A stretch of DNA of 64,000 nt from Actinomortierella ambigua (GCA_016098155.1 JAAAJB010000040.1:1-64000); one strand, 5' to 3'. Positions 37,601-49,111 are shown, numbered from the stretch's first letter. The notes: a model not told the origin generated them from the sequence alone. Translations and numbers: made by a program.

Positions 37601-38192
37601 ACATGCCCAATGCCAACTTCTGTAGTCCTGAGCAAATGGTAGAGGAGAGTGACGAAAAAAAAAGTCATACTTTGTCGAACAATCAGAGAGCCAGTCAATC
37701 CCGCCAGCGCGACATAGACAAGACCGGGCATCAAAACCTCTTCCTGGGGGATCAGGTCGGTTTGAGGGCGAAGCGTGCCAGGAGGGTACGGCTGTGTATG
37801 ATCGTTCTCCGATGCATAGTTACGTTGAGTGTCGTCGTTGTCGTCATCGTACAAACTTGTTCGACGACGGCCATTTCTCTGTCCCCCCCCCCAATGATAG
37901 AGCTCACATTATCGTCAGAATAATTTCAACGATGGTAGGAGAACGCGGAACTGTTTCTTCAATGCACCAAAGTACTTTATGGTACATACATTGTCACGGC
38001 TGCTTTCATCCGCATAAACGGTTGTTACAGATCCAAAGGTGGTGCCAGCAACCACAGCTGTGGCAACACCCAAGGTCATGGGCTGAAGAGAGGTAGAAGA
38101 CAGATAGCACAATGAGTCGTCAGAGAGAATGACAAAAAAATGTAGAGGTGTGTCCGTAAACTTTTTTCCCGTACCAGTCTAGACATGACCAT
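33223..38192 (-). CDS. giant MICOS Mic26/27-like (apolipoprotein O family) protein
   Basis: Four exons: 38192-38175, 38082-37990, 37878-37671, 37559-33223; all in phase, 1551 residues. The first 140 residues follow fungal Mic26/27: a hydrophobic segment (LGVATAVVAGTTFGSVTTVYA), an acidic SLYDDDN patch, then EVLMPGLVYVALAGLTGSLI joined across intron 3 to RNILVRMFSPVAFATAAGAY. Those proteins help shape cristae junctions in the inner mitochondrial membrane and usually have 200-300 residues. The remaining 1400 or so residues are one uninterrupted exon of charged, Ala-rich helix with many tryptophans, repeats of SLDGSDLMDHW, paired EMGTA modules, and a C-terminal array of 29-residue W-W units ending in poly-Gln. 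Mitochondrial location is inferred from the head only. Intron 3 keeps the frame open if read through, so retention would insert about 37 residues. A second in-frame ATG lies at 38186. Confidence 0.8.
33380..33815 (-). repeat. tandem 87-bp (29-residue) W-W repeats
   Basis: Copies of a 29-residue unit starting HQWWKGVKEDA recur at exactly 87-bp spacing; the matching DNA blocks begin near 33424, 33511 and 33598. More diverged copies flank them (LWQDVKKDVRKKA, RRWWKGVQTNAEKAA). The three central copies are nearly identical in DNA, which implies recent duplication or conversion. Confidence 0.9.
35800..36165 (-). repeat. SLDGSD-x-MDH repeat cluster in the Mic26/27-like protein
   Basis: Three related segments carry SLDGSDLMDHW or SLDGSDYMDHY. 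Two of them are nearly identical over about 20 residues, beginning DLPHLEPDTSLDGSDLMDHW. They lie in the middle of the long tail and alternate with segments containing EMGTA-x-IR. Confidence 0.85.
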
Positions 38193-38773
38193 GACAGATT
38201 TTTTTAAGAGAGAGGGAGTATGTACAAGAGACGATGGTGAGATATGTGGTAAGATGGAGTGCGTGTGACTATTTACAAGGTAGGATAGAAGTGAAAGTAT
38301 GGGAGTGAGAAAGAAAGAGGAGGTGGTCGAGCAGGTAAAATATGGGGAAAAGCTGGAATGAAACAATTTTTAAGTGTGCACGACCCGAATGGAAATGACA
38401 CAAACACGCGAACTGACACTCTACGAGCGAGACTGTGGAAGCTCGAACCCCCAGCCCCTTTGGAATTGTGCGTCGCAAATGCGCCTCGAGGCTCTTTCTT
38501 GCCAAACTCTTCCCCACAGCTACAATCTAGGGACTACGACAGCATCTTCAGCACTGTTACTGCTTCTGCGTATAGTGCTGTTGCTATGGGGTGTGCTTTA
38601 CTACATGACTTGTGTATGGCGTGTTCAAGAGGGCCTTCACATACCCTGGCCTGATTTCTGGTAACGAGTGTTTCTCGTGCGAGTACATGGTGGGAACAAG
38701 ACTCTTTCACTTTTTACAGAAAGGTTTATTGAGACGCAACTACGAGGTGGAGAAAAGGGTTCCGCCAAGGAAT
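38193..38773. other. intergenic region between Mic26/27-like and secreted peptide genes
   Basis: About 580 bp. It holds the promoter of the Mic26/27-like gene and the 3' end of the small secreted peptide gene. No other open frame with support. Confidence 0.45.
38725..38730 (-). terminator. AATAAA polyadenylation signal for the secreted peptide gene
   Basis: The minus strand reads AATAAA about 45 bases after the stop of the small secreted peptide frame, which supports that frame being complete rather than the start of a longer spliced gene. Confidence 0.5.
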
Positions 38774-38977
38774 TTACCCAGGGCGAGTAATATTCAAGAG
38801 TTTGTATCCAGCAGGGCAGTCGCAATGACTACAGCCGTTGAATATTTCCACCTTGCCAGTTTTAAGGTTGCAGCAAGTCATCTCGCATAGAATAGCCATA
38901 CAGTCGGCAGGTTTGGCATGGGCGACCACGATGGTTGATAGGATAGCGACTGAAACAGCAGCGATGGAGAACTTCAT
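38774..38977 (-). CDS. small secreted cysteine-rich peptide
   Basis: A single-exon frame of 67 residues with a clean signal peptide (MKFSIAAVSVAILSTIVVAHA, residues 1-21, likely cut after AHA). The mature part of about 46 residues has seven cysteines at 26, 31, 35, 36, 49, 52 and 54. The odd number means one is free or makes an intermolecular bond. One N-glycosylation sequon (NIT) lies near the end. I do not recognise the family. Size and cysteine content fit fungal secreted effectors, protease inhibitors or small antimicrobial peptides, but the spacing does not settle between them. An AATAAA lies 45 bases past the stop. Confidence 0.7.
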   Translation of the reverse strand: MKFSIAAVSVAILSTIVVAHAKPADCMAILCEMTCCNLKTGKVEIFNGCSHCDCPAGYKLLNITRPG

Positions 38978-39257
38978 AGTGCAGTGTTACAGGGTGAGAA
39001 AAAAAAGAGAGAAAGATGCTGCCCAAAAATTTCCGAACACAGCCTATTTGAAGGATTTTTCCAAGGGGAGGGCAACCAACGGACAAGCCCAGCTGCACGA
39101 GCTGCGCTGCTTCTATGATGTGGAAAGGCAGGCTGTTGCACTTTAGCCCTTCTCTAGCTCGGACAGAAACGACATGAACATGATCATGAAACCAAAGCCA
39201 AGCCAAAGTGCATATTGTATAGATCAATTGGGGTTGTTGTTGTTGTTTATTTCCTTG

Positions 39258-40709
39258 CTAGTTTTCGTTGACACCACTCAGGGAATGCAGGGAAGACACC
39301 ATGTCGAGGTATTCTTCCACCGAGGTCACACAGTCGAGTTCTCCAATTTGAGTGGCAAACATCCGGTCGTAGATCACCTCCGACTCGTCCGACTAAGTTG
39401 ATGTGATATATTGAGAAAGGAACGATGATGTCAGAATGGAGACGTGTCAACCCAAATCTACTATTCCATGGTTCATTCTCCCTATCAAAAAGGTATGTTA
39501 CCTCAACATTAAAGTAGTCCAAGCGGGTCCAACTCTCTTCTTCGGCAAGTCGGGCCTTGTTGGGGCCACCAGCCTTTCGTGCCTCCGTATCTGCAGCGCT
39601 GCGAACTTGAACCTGTACAGCCTTGGCTTTTGCTTCTGATTCAGCCTGGATCCGCGCAGTGTGTTCTCTGTCTGCCTCGTCGTTCACCTTCCTATTGGCT
39701 TGCTTTTGCTTCTCGTCAATCTTATCCAAGTACTTGAAGCTTGGGCGCAACTGCACCGATCCGTGAATTGGAGTCAGGTGAAGCTCATCTATAGACATTT
39801 GATCTCTTGTCAGTCAAGTCTTTGGCAATGATCATCCTTGTACTGCATGCTCGCATTTTCTTCTCAACTCCTGCTGCACTCACCATTTCGAAGGACACCA
39901 GCAAGGTAATTAGTGGCAGTGGGGATCAGCGATGAGGTCAGGATCTGCTTGTTCAGCAGCTCCTTTTCCTCGTCCTCATCTGCCATTTCAATATCGTATG
40001 CTGTCTTGATCGCCTTGTCATTCAAACCCATGGCTAGCTCCTCGCCTCTCTGCCGGTTGTAATGAACAGCCTTTGTATCGACAGGAAGCTCGAGCTCGAT
40101 CAGCTGTGCATGGGGCTTGATGCGAGCCTTGTTGGGTCCTGACACTGAATCAAAGGGAAGCTGAGATGGGCGAACGGGATATTGGAAGAGATACAGGTAC
40201 TTGGCCAACTGCTGCGACAGAAACACGGGGATTTCTTTGATGAGTTCATCGCCTTCGTCTGCAAAGTCTGGTAGTGGCTCGCGAGGTGTCTCGTCCACCT
40301 CCGAGAGGGTCGAGTCAATCTCCATCGTGTCTGCTGCCAGCTGATCTACAATTGTCGACATACGGCGCGTGAAAGCCGAGGTTGAAGACTCGACAGTAAC
40401 AGCTGCCTCTGAGATTGAGGCGATTGTTGCTTCCTTAGCACCCTCTGCTGACGGTTTTGTCGTTGAGGTTGATGTCGATCCAATGACCGGAATCGTGGTC
40501 CGCACCACGCGCCGCTTCAGTGTTTCCTCCTCCTCCAACAGACGCTCTTGCTTCTGTAATTCGTCCTCAAAAGCATCTTCTCCGTCATCGCCCGAGCCGC
40601 CATCCATACGAACGTCATTCTCATTATCTGAGGCTGCATCGACAGCCTCCTGCTTCCTGCGGACTCTACCCCTGCCAACGTTAGGTTTGACTGAAAACTT
40701 GGGGGGCAT
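39258..40709 (-). CDS. RPC37: RNA polymerase III subunit Rpc37/RPC5
   Basis: Part of the Rpc37-Rpc53 subcomplex involved in initiation, termination and reinitiation by RNA polymerase III in the nucleus. Exons 40709-39884, 39788-39502, 39392-39258 give 415 residues. The conserved Sin-like core runs from EIPVFLSQQLAKYLYLFQYP through LIELELPVDTKAVHYNRQRG, then TPIHGSVQLRPSFKYLD. An acidic N-terminal region and a Glu/Lys/Ala helix flank it. The last exon ends in an acidic and hydrophobic segment of 44 residues. The gene is divergent from the cap methyltransferase, with start codons 311 bp apart. Confidence 0.92.
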
Positions 40710-41020
40710 GCTGTGTTGTGTGGAATGTGAATGTCGAAATGAGTCCTGTCCTTGACGCCCTCCTTCTCTCTTTCTATGACAGCCTGTTTCCTATCGTGTA
40801 AGTGGGGTCCCTATCCTGCAGCAGGCGATGGGAGGGGAGCTCAGAGCAATGAACAACAGACGTCGAGGGCTAGTGTTGCATTGACTTGGAGGGAAAAAAA
40901 AAAGAGGATACCTACTCACAAGCCACAAACAACAGGGTCTTGCTAAAGACTATCCGCGTCCACCACGAAAGCCTGACTCTAACCACACCGCCCATTACTC
41001 CACCATCATCCATCGTCGCC
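40710..41020. promoter_or_regulatory. divergent promoter between RPC37 and the cap methyltransferase
   Basis: The 311-bp interval between divergent start codons must contain both promoters. There is no clear TATA box. A run of A at 40893-40902 and CA/CCA-rich stretches near 40957-41010 are visible. Shared control is possible because both genes act in RNA synthesis, but that is only an inference. Confidence 0.45.
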
Positions 41021-43399
41021 ATGGCTGACCCGTATAATGGTATAGTGTACATGTTGGCGGATGAATGAAGCTACTTTGCCCTCTTGCCCTTGCAGCACTA
41101 TTTTTTTTTGTTGCTAACTTTAGCCTTTTGTACTTTGCGCTTTAATAGACAATGATCCAGCCTACGAGGCGACGCCGTTGCAGTCGCCTACGCCTGTCCC
41201 CACGACACGCACGTGCCCCCGTCAAGGTGGCGGCAAGGGATATCAGGCGAATGTTGACTATGCACAACAATTCCAACAAAGACGGTATCCTCCACTGCCT
41301 CAACACAACAATCCATACAACAGCCATCCTCCGGGGTATGGGCCACCACCACCACATCAGCAACAGCACTATGACTCTAGGGGAGGTTATGGTCAGCATC
41401 AATACCAGCGAGGGCGCCAACAACAATACCCAGGACCTCATTCAACACCCATGCTGCCCCCAGAGCAATTCCTTGATCAGCATTTAGAGATCTTTCAGGC
41501 GCCCTCGTACACGATCCCCGAAAGCGCATTCATGGTTGACGTGGGCGAACAAGAAGAGATTAATTACGATCAATTTTGCACCAGAGATACCTATGAAACC
41601 CTCATCGGGAAGAAGGTAAGGAAGGCACCGTCATCAGCACTTTCTCGTGGACTTGTTTGAAGAGCTGGAGCTTGATATTAAATCAAGCCGCCTCATTTTT
41701 TTTTTGGTTGTTTTCAATGGACATAGTCACGGCTATCTTCTATTGAAAAAGACGTGTTTGCAGTGGCGCGCAAGCGGTGCAACCCATACGAAATGGTCGG
41801 CAACTCCATCTTCATGAACAGGGCCGCCGTCAAACTCGCCAGCATGGACTCGCAACTAGCACTGACGGCCAATAAGGAACCAGCACGGCCTTGGGCAGAA
41901 AGTCCATATGCATCCACGCCAACACCCCACAGTCAACCGGAAGTTTTTCGTTTTGTGGATGTTTGTTCAGGACCTGGAGGCTTCTCAGAGTACCTGCTGT
42001 GGCGGAAACATACTTGGGGCGAACAGGCGCATGGATGGGCGACGACTATCAAGGGCGACCTGGACTTTACGCTTGATCAGTTTTGTCCCGAGGCCAATGT
42101 CCAGCAGAGCTTGACAACACATTATGGTGCCGATGGAACGGGCGATCTCCTCAAGCGTGCGAATGTAGAGGCTTTTGCAGAGGCTGTCGACCGTGACACG
42201 GCAGGATTGGGCGTTGGCCTTGTTACAGCCGATGGGGTAATGATTATTGTCCACATTACGCACTACTATTTTCTGTGGCTCGTTTATGGGCTGTATTTCC
42301 TGATGTTAACAACCACTTGCCCTTGTGATACTAGGGCATCAGCATGGAGGACGATCAAGGAGCTCAAGAGCTCCGCATGCGCCACCTGCTCCTCAACCAG
42401 ATCTTGACGATGTTTATGACTCTTCAAAAAGGTACGGAGCAACACTCGGCCCCATAACCATGGACATAGCGGCGACATGTTTTTTTTTCTTTCTTTCTGG
42501 AGTGCACGCTAACAGTTGTTTCATTTCATTCATTGCGGTGTACGTTTCTCCACGCAGGAGGCGACTTTGTGATCAAGATGTTTGACATTTTCACACCAGT
42601 AACAGCCGAACTCGTATGGATTCTCTCGCGGCATTTTGAAAAGATTTGTATCCTCAAGCCGCTGACGTCGCGGCCGATGAACTCTGAGCGCTATGTGCTG
42701 TGTCGCCGCTTGCTGGAACGTCGACCTGCCAGGACGATTGCCCACTTATTCCGTGCCCACCAGGCCTTTGAGGACTCTGCTGCTGCTGCTATTGCAGGAG
42801 CGTCCACAGCCGTCGACCGACAGGTCAAGCATATCCTTTCACCAAGCACGGTGACGGACGACCAAAGCTTTATGGGCTATCTGCGTCATCACAACCTCGA
42901 AACGGCCAAACGCCAGCTCGAGGCTCTGGACATTTGCCTGCGATTTGCAAACGACCGTGTCGAGCCTGCTTTTGACCAACGAGCCATCATGCGCCTGTGT
43001 CTTCAACAGTGGCGGATCCCTCCTCATCCTTCTTCTTCCTCTACATCGTCCCACGGCGGAGGCTACCACGGACAGGACCATCCTAGCCAATCATACAACA
43101 ATCAACATCACCGACAACATCCACAACAACAACAGCAACAACAACAACAGCATCGACATCAGGGGTCATACCAGTCGCAGCGGCCCAGACCGTCTCACCC
43201 ACAGTCGGGTCAGTATGGCCAACAAGGGCCGCCGCCAGGGTTCCACCCATACCAACATCCGCTCCCCAACCGACCTCCGCCCCCAGGGGGGCGAGGAGCA
43301 GGAGGAGGAAGCCCTGGAGTAGGTAGCAGCGGATCACAGTCTTCTGGTTTGCTCGACTCGATTCTCAGCTCTATCCAAAAGCCAACTGGTCGACGTTGA
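41021..43399 (+). CDS. CMTR1: mRNA cap-1 2'-O-ribose methyltransferase (CMTR1-type FtsJ)
   Basis: Methylates the 2'-O of the first transcribed nucleotide of capped mRNA using S-adenosylmethionine. Exons 41021-41039, 41149-41615, 41727-42236, 42335-42431, 42558-43399; 644 residues. The Rossmann motif DVCSGPGGFSEYLLW sits near 240. The K-D-K-E tetrad is complete: Lys in FMNRAAVKLA (about 197), Asp in VTADGGISMED (about 329), Lys in DFVIKMFDIFTP (about 371) and Glu in RPMNSERYVLC. The animal enzyme's G-patch and WW domains are not seen. Instead the N-terminus is Gln/Pro/Tyr-rich and the last 140 residues are a Gln/Pro/Gly-rich tail. Nuclear action is expected. Confidence 0.93.
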
Positions 43400-43873
43400 T
43401 GAGTGACACAATTACCTCCCCCCTCCCTCCCTCCACCTATGCTCCCCTCTTCACCGTCGATGGCTCAATGATCCATTTATGCCATTTTTTTGTATTGGAA
43501 TAAAAGAAGCCTCGAGCATGGCGACCTCTGAATAGAGGCTAAATTCTGAGGAGTGTCGGGATGGTCTCCAATAGCCGTCGTAAAGAGAAAAAAAATATTG
43601 GCATTCTGTACGATTGTGAGTTACCAAACAATGACACGAACTGGTATTCTCGCACCGATCTTTACTTTCACACCACCTGACCCTGGTGAATGACGGGTTC
43701 TCTTCACCCTCAACCTTTTCCATCGCTTCCTTTCATCGTGTCACCTTCTCTCTTTTTTGGTTCCTATTTTTCTTTGTGGGTGGGGTGAGGGGAGTGTTAT
43801 CTTATTTACAAATGATGATGAGGGAAAGGTCGGGGGGGGGGGTTCAGTATCTACAGATTGTTGAAGGCTAGTT
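43400..43873. other. convergent intergenic region
   Basis: About 470 bp between the stops of the cap methyltransferase and the RasGEF gene. It carries the methyltransferase polyadenylation signal at 43499-43504 and otherwise nothing recognisable. Confidence 0.5.
43499..43504 (+). terminator. AATAAA polyadenylation signal of the cap methyltransferase gene
   Basis: A canonical AATAAA lies 100 bases after the stop codon, in the convergent gap before the RasGEF gene, followed by T/A-rich sequence. Confidence 0.55.
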
Positions 43874-46356
43874 CTACAAGAACAGCTTGAAGGAAAGACT
43901 GCGGGAGTGGTTAAGTTTGTTGGGCTCTGTGCCAACCGACTTTGTGTACAGCTCCTCGTCGTCTAGGACATGAGTTTCGGTGATAATTCGTGAGATGAAA
44001 GGGTCTGGCTCAATGTCATATGGTCTACAAGAGAAAAAGGAGAGTAGGGGAGTGAGAAAGAGAGACATGACATGTTGGCTACATCACACTTGTAAGAAAA
44101 ATAACCACCCCTCCCACACAAGGCCTTGGCCTACTTACTTGGTCTGAAAGTTGGTTACTGTCGAGATGACATCCGCCATGAGGACAAACTTTTGCCAGTG
44201 GATAGACCCGTCCTGACGAAAGTCCTTGTTGCCTTCGCTGATTGATAGCAGGTCGGCTAGGTGAACTCCCCTGGTCGAAGCCAAGTGAGGAAAAGGGAGA
44301 GTATGGGTAAGTCTTTTTTCCCTTCTTCTACCACTTTGACCTTTCAATAGATATCAGATCCTAGACAATAAAGAAAAGATATAAAAGCTTACAAGTAAGG
44401 GATGCAGGGAGGCTCAGTCGCCTTCAAGGCTGCACGATATTCGGCAAAACTACGCTCCGAGCTCATCAGCTTCTCGAGCTCCTTAAAGGTGTTCCAGATA
44501 TCCTTAGACTGCAGCATCTCTCGCGTTTGGACAAGGCGGTGAATGGACGATGTGTTCATGGCGCCAACAATAGCCATGGTCGTATTGTAGTTGCCGTTTT
44601 GTCGGAGAATCTACGTCATAGGGTTAACAAAAGTCGGAAGAATAGGTTATTCTCAAGCGGTTCCTTCAGCTGCTAGATGGAGATTGGGCAAGTCGATGGC
44701 CTTGAATGGACCAAATGGACCATATTAGGGTGCATTTTTTTTGTGGTCTTACCTTTGCGATGGAGATAAATTTCTCCATCATCTTGGCACGATGCTTGAC
44801 CTTGGGAGGAGCCAGGATCATGGTACCGACCCACGAAGAGATGAAGTTGAAGTGGGCTATGCAAGCTTGGAAAGCCACTGATCCTTTGCCTGATTTCCAG
44901 ACTTGACGTAACATGTCTCTCGGCTAAGATTTTTTTTTGTATCAACAGGAAGAACCGGGTTTAGTTTGATGAATGTGAGACTCCACTCGGCCTTTTTTTC
45001 CTTTTGGACATCTCCCCCTCCACCATCACCCGCCCCATTATCCTTATCTCACCTTGAGTTTGCGGAACAGGCCGAATTCCACACACGTCAGTTGATCCGC
45101 AACGGCCTTGTCTGGGATCTCCATGAAAGGGCTGGAGAGGACATTGGCGGAGGGCTGGGGTGGGGGCTGCGCATGAGCGTGATGATGGCCATGAGTAATG
45201 TGGGGCAACAGGCCGTCCAATAGACACGATCCAACCGAGGTAAGTGATGGTGTCTTGTGGAGAGGACTGTGGCTACTTGTACTACCGCCACCGCCACCAT
45301 GACTGCCATTAGTGTTAACTGCTTGCGCAGGCGCATGCGAAGCGCAGTTGCTTGCGTTGCTCGTAGCGCGCTGGCGATAAGCTTGGCTACTGGATCGCTT
45401 GGTAATGATCGGTATGGCGGCAATGGGCTGAAGCTGCATCGGTGTGGAGTCGCCCTCGGCAAAACATCCTGAGAGTGGCTGGTAGTGAGATGGGTGATAG
45501 TATCCTGGATGCGACGATGCAGACGACGCCGAGCCTCTCCGCGCCCCGAGGACGCTCTCGCGGATGCTTGGGCCTGTGCATCCATGGGTGAGAGACCCGG
45601 TACTGGAGCGACGATCCCGGGGTAAATGTGCAAGTGTCCGTGAGTTGCGACGCCCAGCGTTGGGGATGAGTGGGAAGGGCGCAAGGGTGTCCATAGGACT
45701 AGTGCCGTCCAGAGACTCTGATTCAGACATTATTGTTGTTGGTGTTCCCGGAACGACAGAGTGGATGTGTTCCTGATGTTGAGCGAGACGTACTTCTGGA
45801 AGTTCTTCGTCGGTGTCGAACAATCCCCACTCCTTGTCGTCATCCATCTCTTCGTATGATACTGCAGGGACAGGTGTCATAGGTCGGTCTTGGTCACCAT
45901 CGCCTGATACTGAGCTGTTGCTCGAATGGACAGCAGATCCGGTGGCATGGCTCGTTGTCGCAGGTGCAGTTTCTGACGCAGAAGAGGATTCATTGAGAGA
46001 GCGCCAGGTGTTGAAGTAGTGGATGGAGGAGAGTGGAAGCAGCGACGAGTAGATGTTTTGGAGGTATGGGAAGAGCGCGACGCGCTCTCTCAGAAAGGCG
46101 GCAAGGCGTTGTCGTGTTTGAGGGTGAACAAAGTCGTTGGGGAAATGCTTGAGCCAGTGGTGCAGGCAGGTGCATATCCTACCGATTACCAACAGTCGTA
46201 CAAGGTAGTGAAGGGTCAGTTAGGGAGGGTATGGATCTCCATGATTGGTTCAAGAGAGCAGAGAGTACGTAGGAGAATAAAAACAGCCCAGAAGTTGATT
46301 TATGCATCGTGGGTGGGGTAGTTTGGGCGAGAGAGACAAGGAAAAGGAAGATAGAT

Positions 46357-46405
<49 letters not shown>

Positions 46406-49111
46406 AGGGGGACGGGGCCGGGGGAGGCGGGGCGGACGGTGGGACCAGCATAAAGTGGATAAAGTGGAGCAAATACATACCGTAGCCGTGTATCTCGTGC
46501 TTCTAGACTGGCGAGGTCGTGCTCATCGAGGTCGGTGTCAACAAAATCGCCTTGGTCCTCGAAGCGGTCGATGAACAGCTCGAGAAGGTCTCTTGGGCGC
46601 AAGAACTTGCGGTAGATCATCAGAAAGACATTTGTCCGTGCGATTTGGTCTAGCATGAATTACAAGTGGGATGGAAGTATATGAAGCGAACGGATGTTCC
46701 GGGAGGCGGAAAAACGTGGAGATAAAGGGAGATGAATGGAGGGCGAGGCACGCAATTAATGTAAGTGGGCCGGTTCAGGAGATTGGCAATCAAGTGCAGA
46801 GTGTCTCGGACTCTTTGTCATTCCCAGCAAAAGGGAAGGAACAAGGCAAGGCAAGGGCAATGACAAGGACAAGGACACCAGGAATAAATGATTGGTAAAA
46901 ATAGCCATCCCCCCCCACCCGGTAGGCATGGTGTATGAATGTACAGTTTTGACTGCAGCAAAGACAAGACAGGCAGAAAGAGCGATGCGCCCCTCCCCGC
47001 CTCTCCACATCCCAATGGTACACCAGCAAAGTTTGTGTATGGGAGAGAGAAAGAGAGAAAGAGAGAGAGAGAAAGAGAGATAGAGCGAGAGAGCAAAATC
47101 TTCTCCCTCCAATCCCCTCCCCCCATCCTTTAGAGGGATACCCTACTTACCATGAGGATTGTCATAATCTGGGGTCGTGAGTTGATTGACGAGGTCGTCG
47201 AGAAAGGTTCCTGTTGCAGAGTCACTGGAAAAACAAAAGTGGGACACAAATGGTTAGTGAGTGCGTGTGAGAATAGAGGCAGAACATCCATTAGAGAGTA
47301 ACGAAGCATCCCACAAATCCAGACCCCCTCAAGAATTGGCTCAGCCTATCAGCTGGAGCAGAGTCTATTGCTCCTACATTATTGAGTACATACAACTCTT
47401 TTTTTTCCCTCGCTCCCCCCCTCTTCCCCTCGCTCCCCCCTCCCTCTGCCACTTTCTCGTTGTCCAACTATGTCATTGTGTGACCATAACAACACTGGCC
47501 ACAAGGGAAGCTTCAGGTGGAGAGCGGGGTGCGACGCTGGTTGGTGCATATTTTGACATACCTCGAGTCCTTCGAGCCTCGCCTCGAAGCTATGAACCCT
47601 TCCATAGCAGGTGACGATGCTAATGACCGTGCTGTGATCGACCGCGGTCGACCGTAAAGATGGTTTCCCCCTGCTCCTGACGTCGATGCTGCGGACGCGA
47701 GTGCACTATATTGTTGGCTTGTGGTGGACGGCGATAGTGCGCCAAGGGTTGTCGTCGATGAGGCTGCGGTGACCACCGTGGCTGTCGTAGCAGCCTCGTC
47801 TCTGCTGCTGCTTGCTGGTGATGCTGCGCCTGGGTCTGTCGTGCCAAGATGGCTATGGCTGCACTCGTGCCGAGCGTTTTGTGCTGCAAAAGGTGGGACG
47901 TTGGAGGCAAAGTTGGTGTTGCCGGGTTGACCGAAGGAGGCGTTGGCCGAAGACGGGTTCGACAGCGGGGAGCACGGCGAGTCGCGTCCTGGCACGCCCA
48001 ACAGAGGCGCGGCAAGTTGGTGTTGAGACTGGGGGGACACAGGTGAGGTCATTGCTGAAGAGAAGCCAGTAATGGATTCCAGGCATTCATGCGTGAACAA
48101 TGGCGTGTGTGTCATGAGGGGCAATGGTGGTAGGGTCGCCATGGCGCCAATGGGCTGGGGCATTGTGTGCTGCTGCTGCTGCTGCTGCTGTGATGTCGCT
48201 GGAGACAGTGGTGGTCGCGGAGAGTGTTGGGGTGTGGAATGGAGATCCCGCGAGGAGAATGGGCTGATCAGGAGAGGGTCAGAAGGGAGGAGCGGAAAGA
48301 GAGGCAGTGGTTTGGCAAGCGGGGGAGAATAAGTCGAGGATGACGAGTTGGGCAGGGGTGGTAGAAGTGGTAGTGGTAGTGGTAGTGGTAGTGGTGGTAG
48401 TGGTGGTGGTTGTTGTTGCTGTGGTGGTGGTAGGAGTGGTAGATGCAGCGGTGGTGGTGGTGGTGGTGGGGAAGACAGGGAAGAAGTGGTGGAGAGCGAT
48501 GAAGAGGATGAAGTAGAGAGGTTTGGTGAACAGGAGGAGGAAGAGGAAGAAGACAATGTATGAGGAGGAAGGTTGGTCATTGTTGCTGTGGAGACTGAGG
48601 CTGGGGCAGCTTTGTCAGTATATGTAGCCTCTCCTGACACCTCTTGTTCAGCGATCCCGGCTGCGGAGGGGAGGTGACGGGAGGACAAGTCCAATAGGCT
48701 GCCGACCTGGATCCGGAGCGGGTGGTCCTCGCCGTGACATGCCGAGACCGCCTGTTGAAGGCTGCTGCTGCCGCTCGTTTCAGACGCCTGCCCTTGCCCT
48801 TGGCAAAGACATGCTGTCGAAAACAAGGTTGGGGGAGGGAGCAATGTTGCCGAGAATGGGGGCATTGAGCTGCTGGGAGTCAGCGACGAATGTGCATTCA
48901 CCATGCCGACTGAGAGGCTCCGGCTCTGTCTGTAGCTGCTGTTCTGCCGGCTGGCACTGCTGCTGCTGCTGCTGTTGCCTGTAGTAGTAGGGGTAGCAGC
49001 GACCATGCCGCTACTCGGGCAAGAATTTCCTTCCAGAACCACACTGAGACTGCGGCTGTGCCTCTTCGCACTGGACACCTCCAAATCGGCACTTTTGACC
49101 GACACCATCAT
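43874..49111 (-). CDS. Ras guanine-nucleotide exchange factor (RasGEF_N plus CDC25-type catalytic domain)
   Basis: Activates a Ras-family GTPase by swapping GDP for GTP. Eight exons: 49111-47562, 47224-47151, 46649-46481, 46178-45053, 44923-44753, 44610-44393, 44270-44139, 44024-43874; 1196 residues. Residues 1-515 are Ser/Pro-rich and disordered. RasGEF_N follows (TGTFLDDLVNQLTTPDYDN, NVFLMIYRKFLRPRDLLELF, CTCLHHWLKHFPNDF). A second Ser-rich spacer of about 300 residues separates it from the catalytic domain, which starts near 948 (DQLTCVEFGLFRKLKPRDML) and includes AHFNFISSWVG, NTSSIHRLVQTREML, PPCIPYLGVHLADLLSI and EGNKDF. No SH3 domain is visible, unlike Cdc25/Sos types. The start ATG heads the last in-frame ATG pair; upstream exons cannot be excluded. 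Confidence 0.9.
46345..46402. repeat. AG dinucleotide microsatellite
   Basis: A near-perfect AG repeat of about 50 bp lies in a RasGEF intron (CT on the coding strand). Similar but shorter AG/CT runs sit in introns of the UMP-CMP kinase, MED25 and FAH genes. Confidence 0.9.

Noticed and set aside
37560..37670. Reading straight through intron 3 of the Mic26/27-like gene
   Set aside because: The frame stays open, but it would insert about 37 residues in the membrane hairpin; splicing restores the family sequence GSLIVRQRNILVRMFSP.
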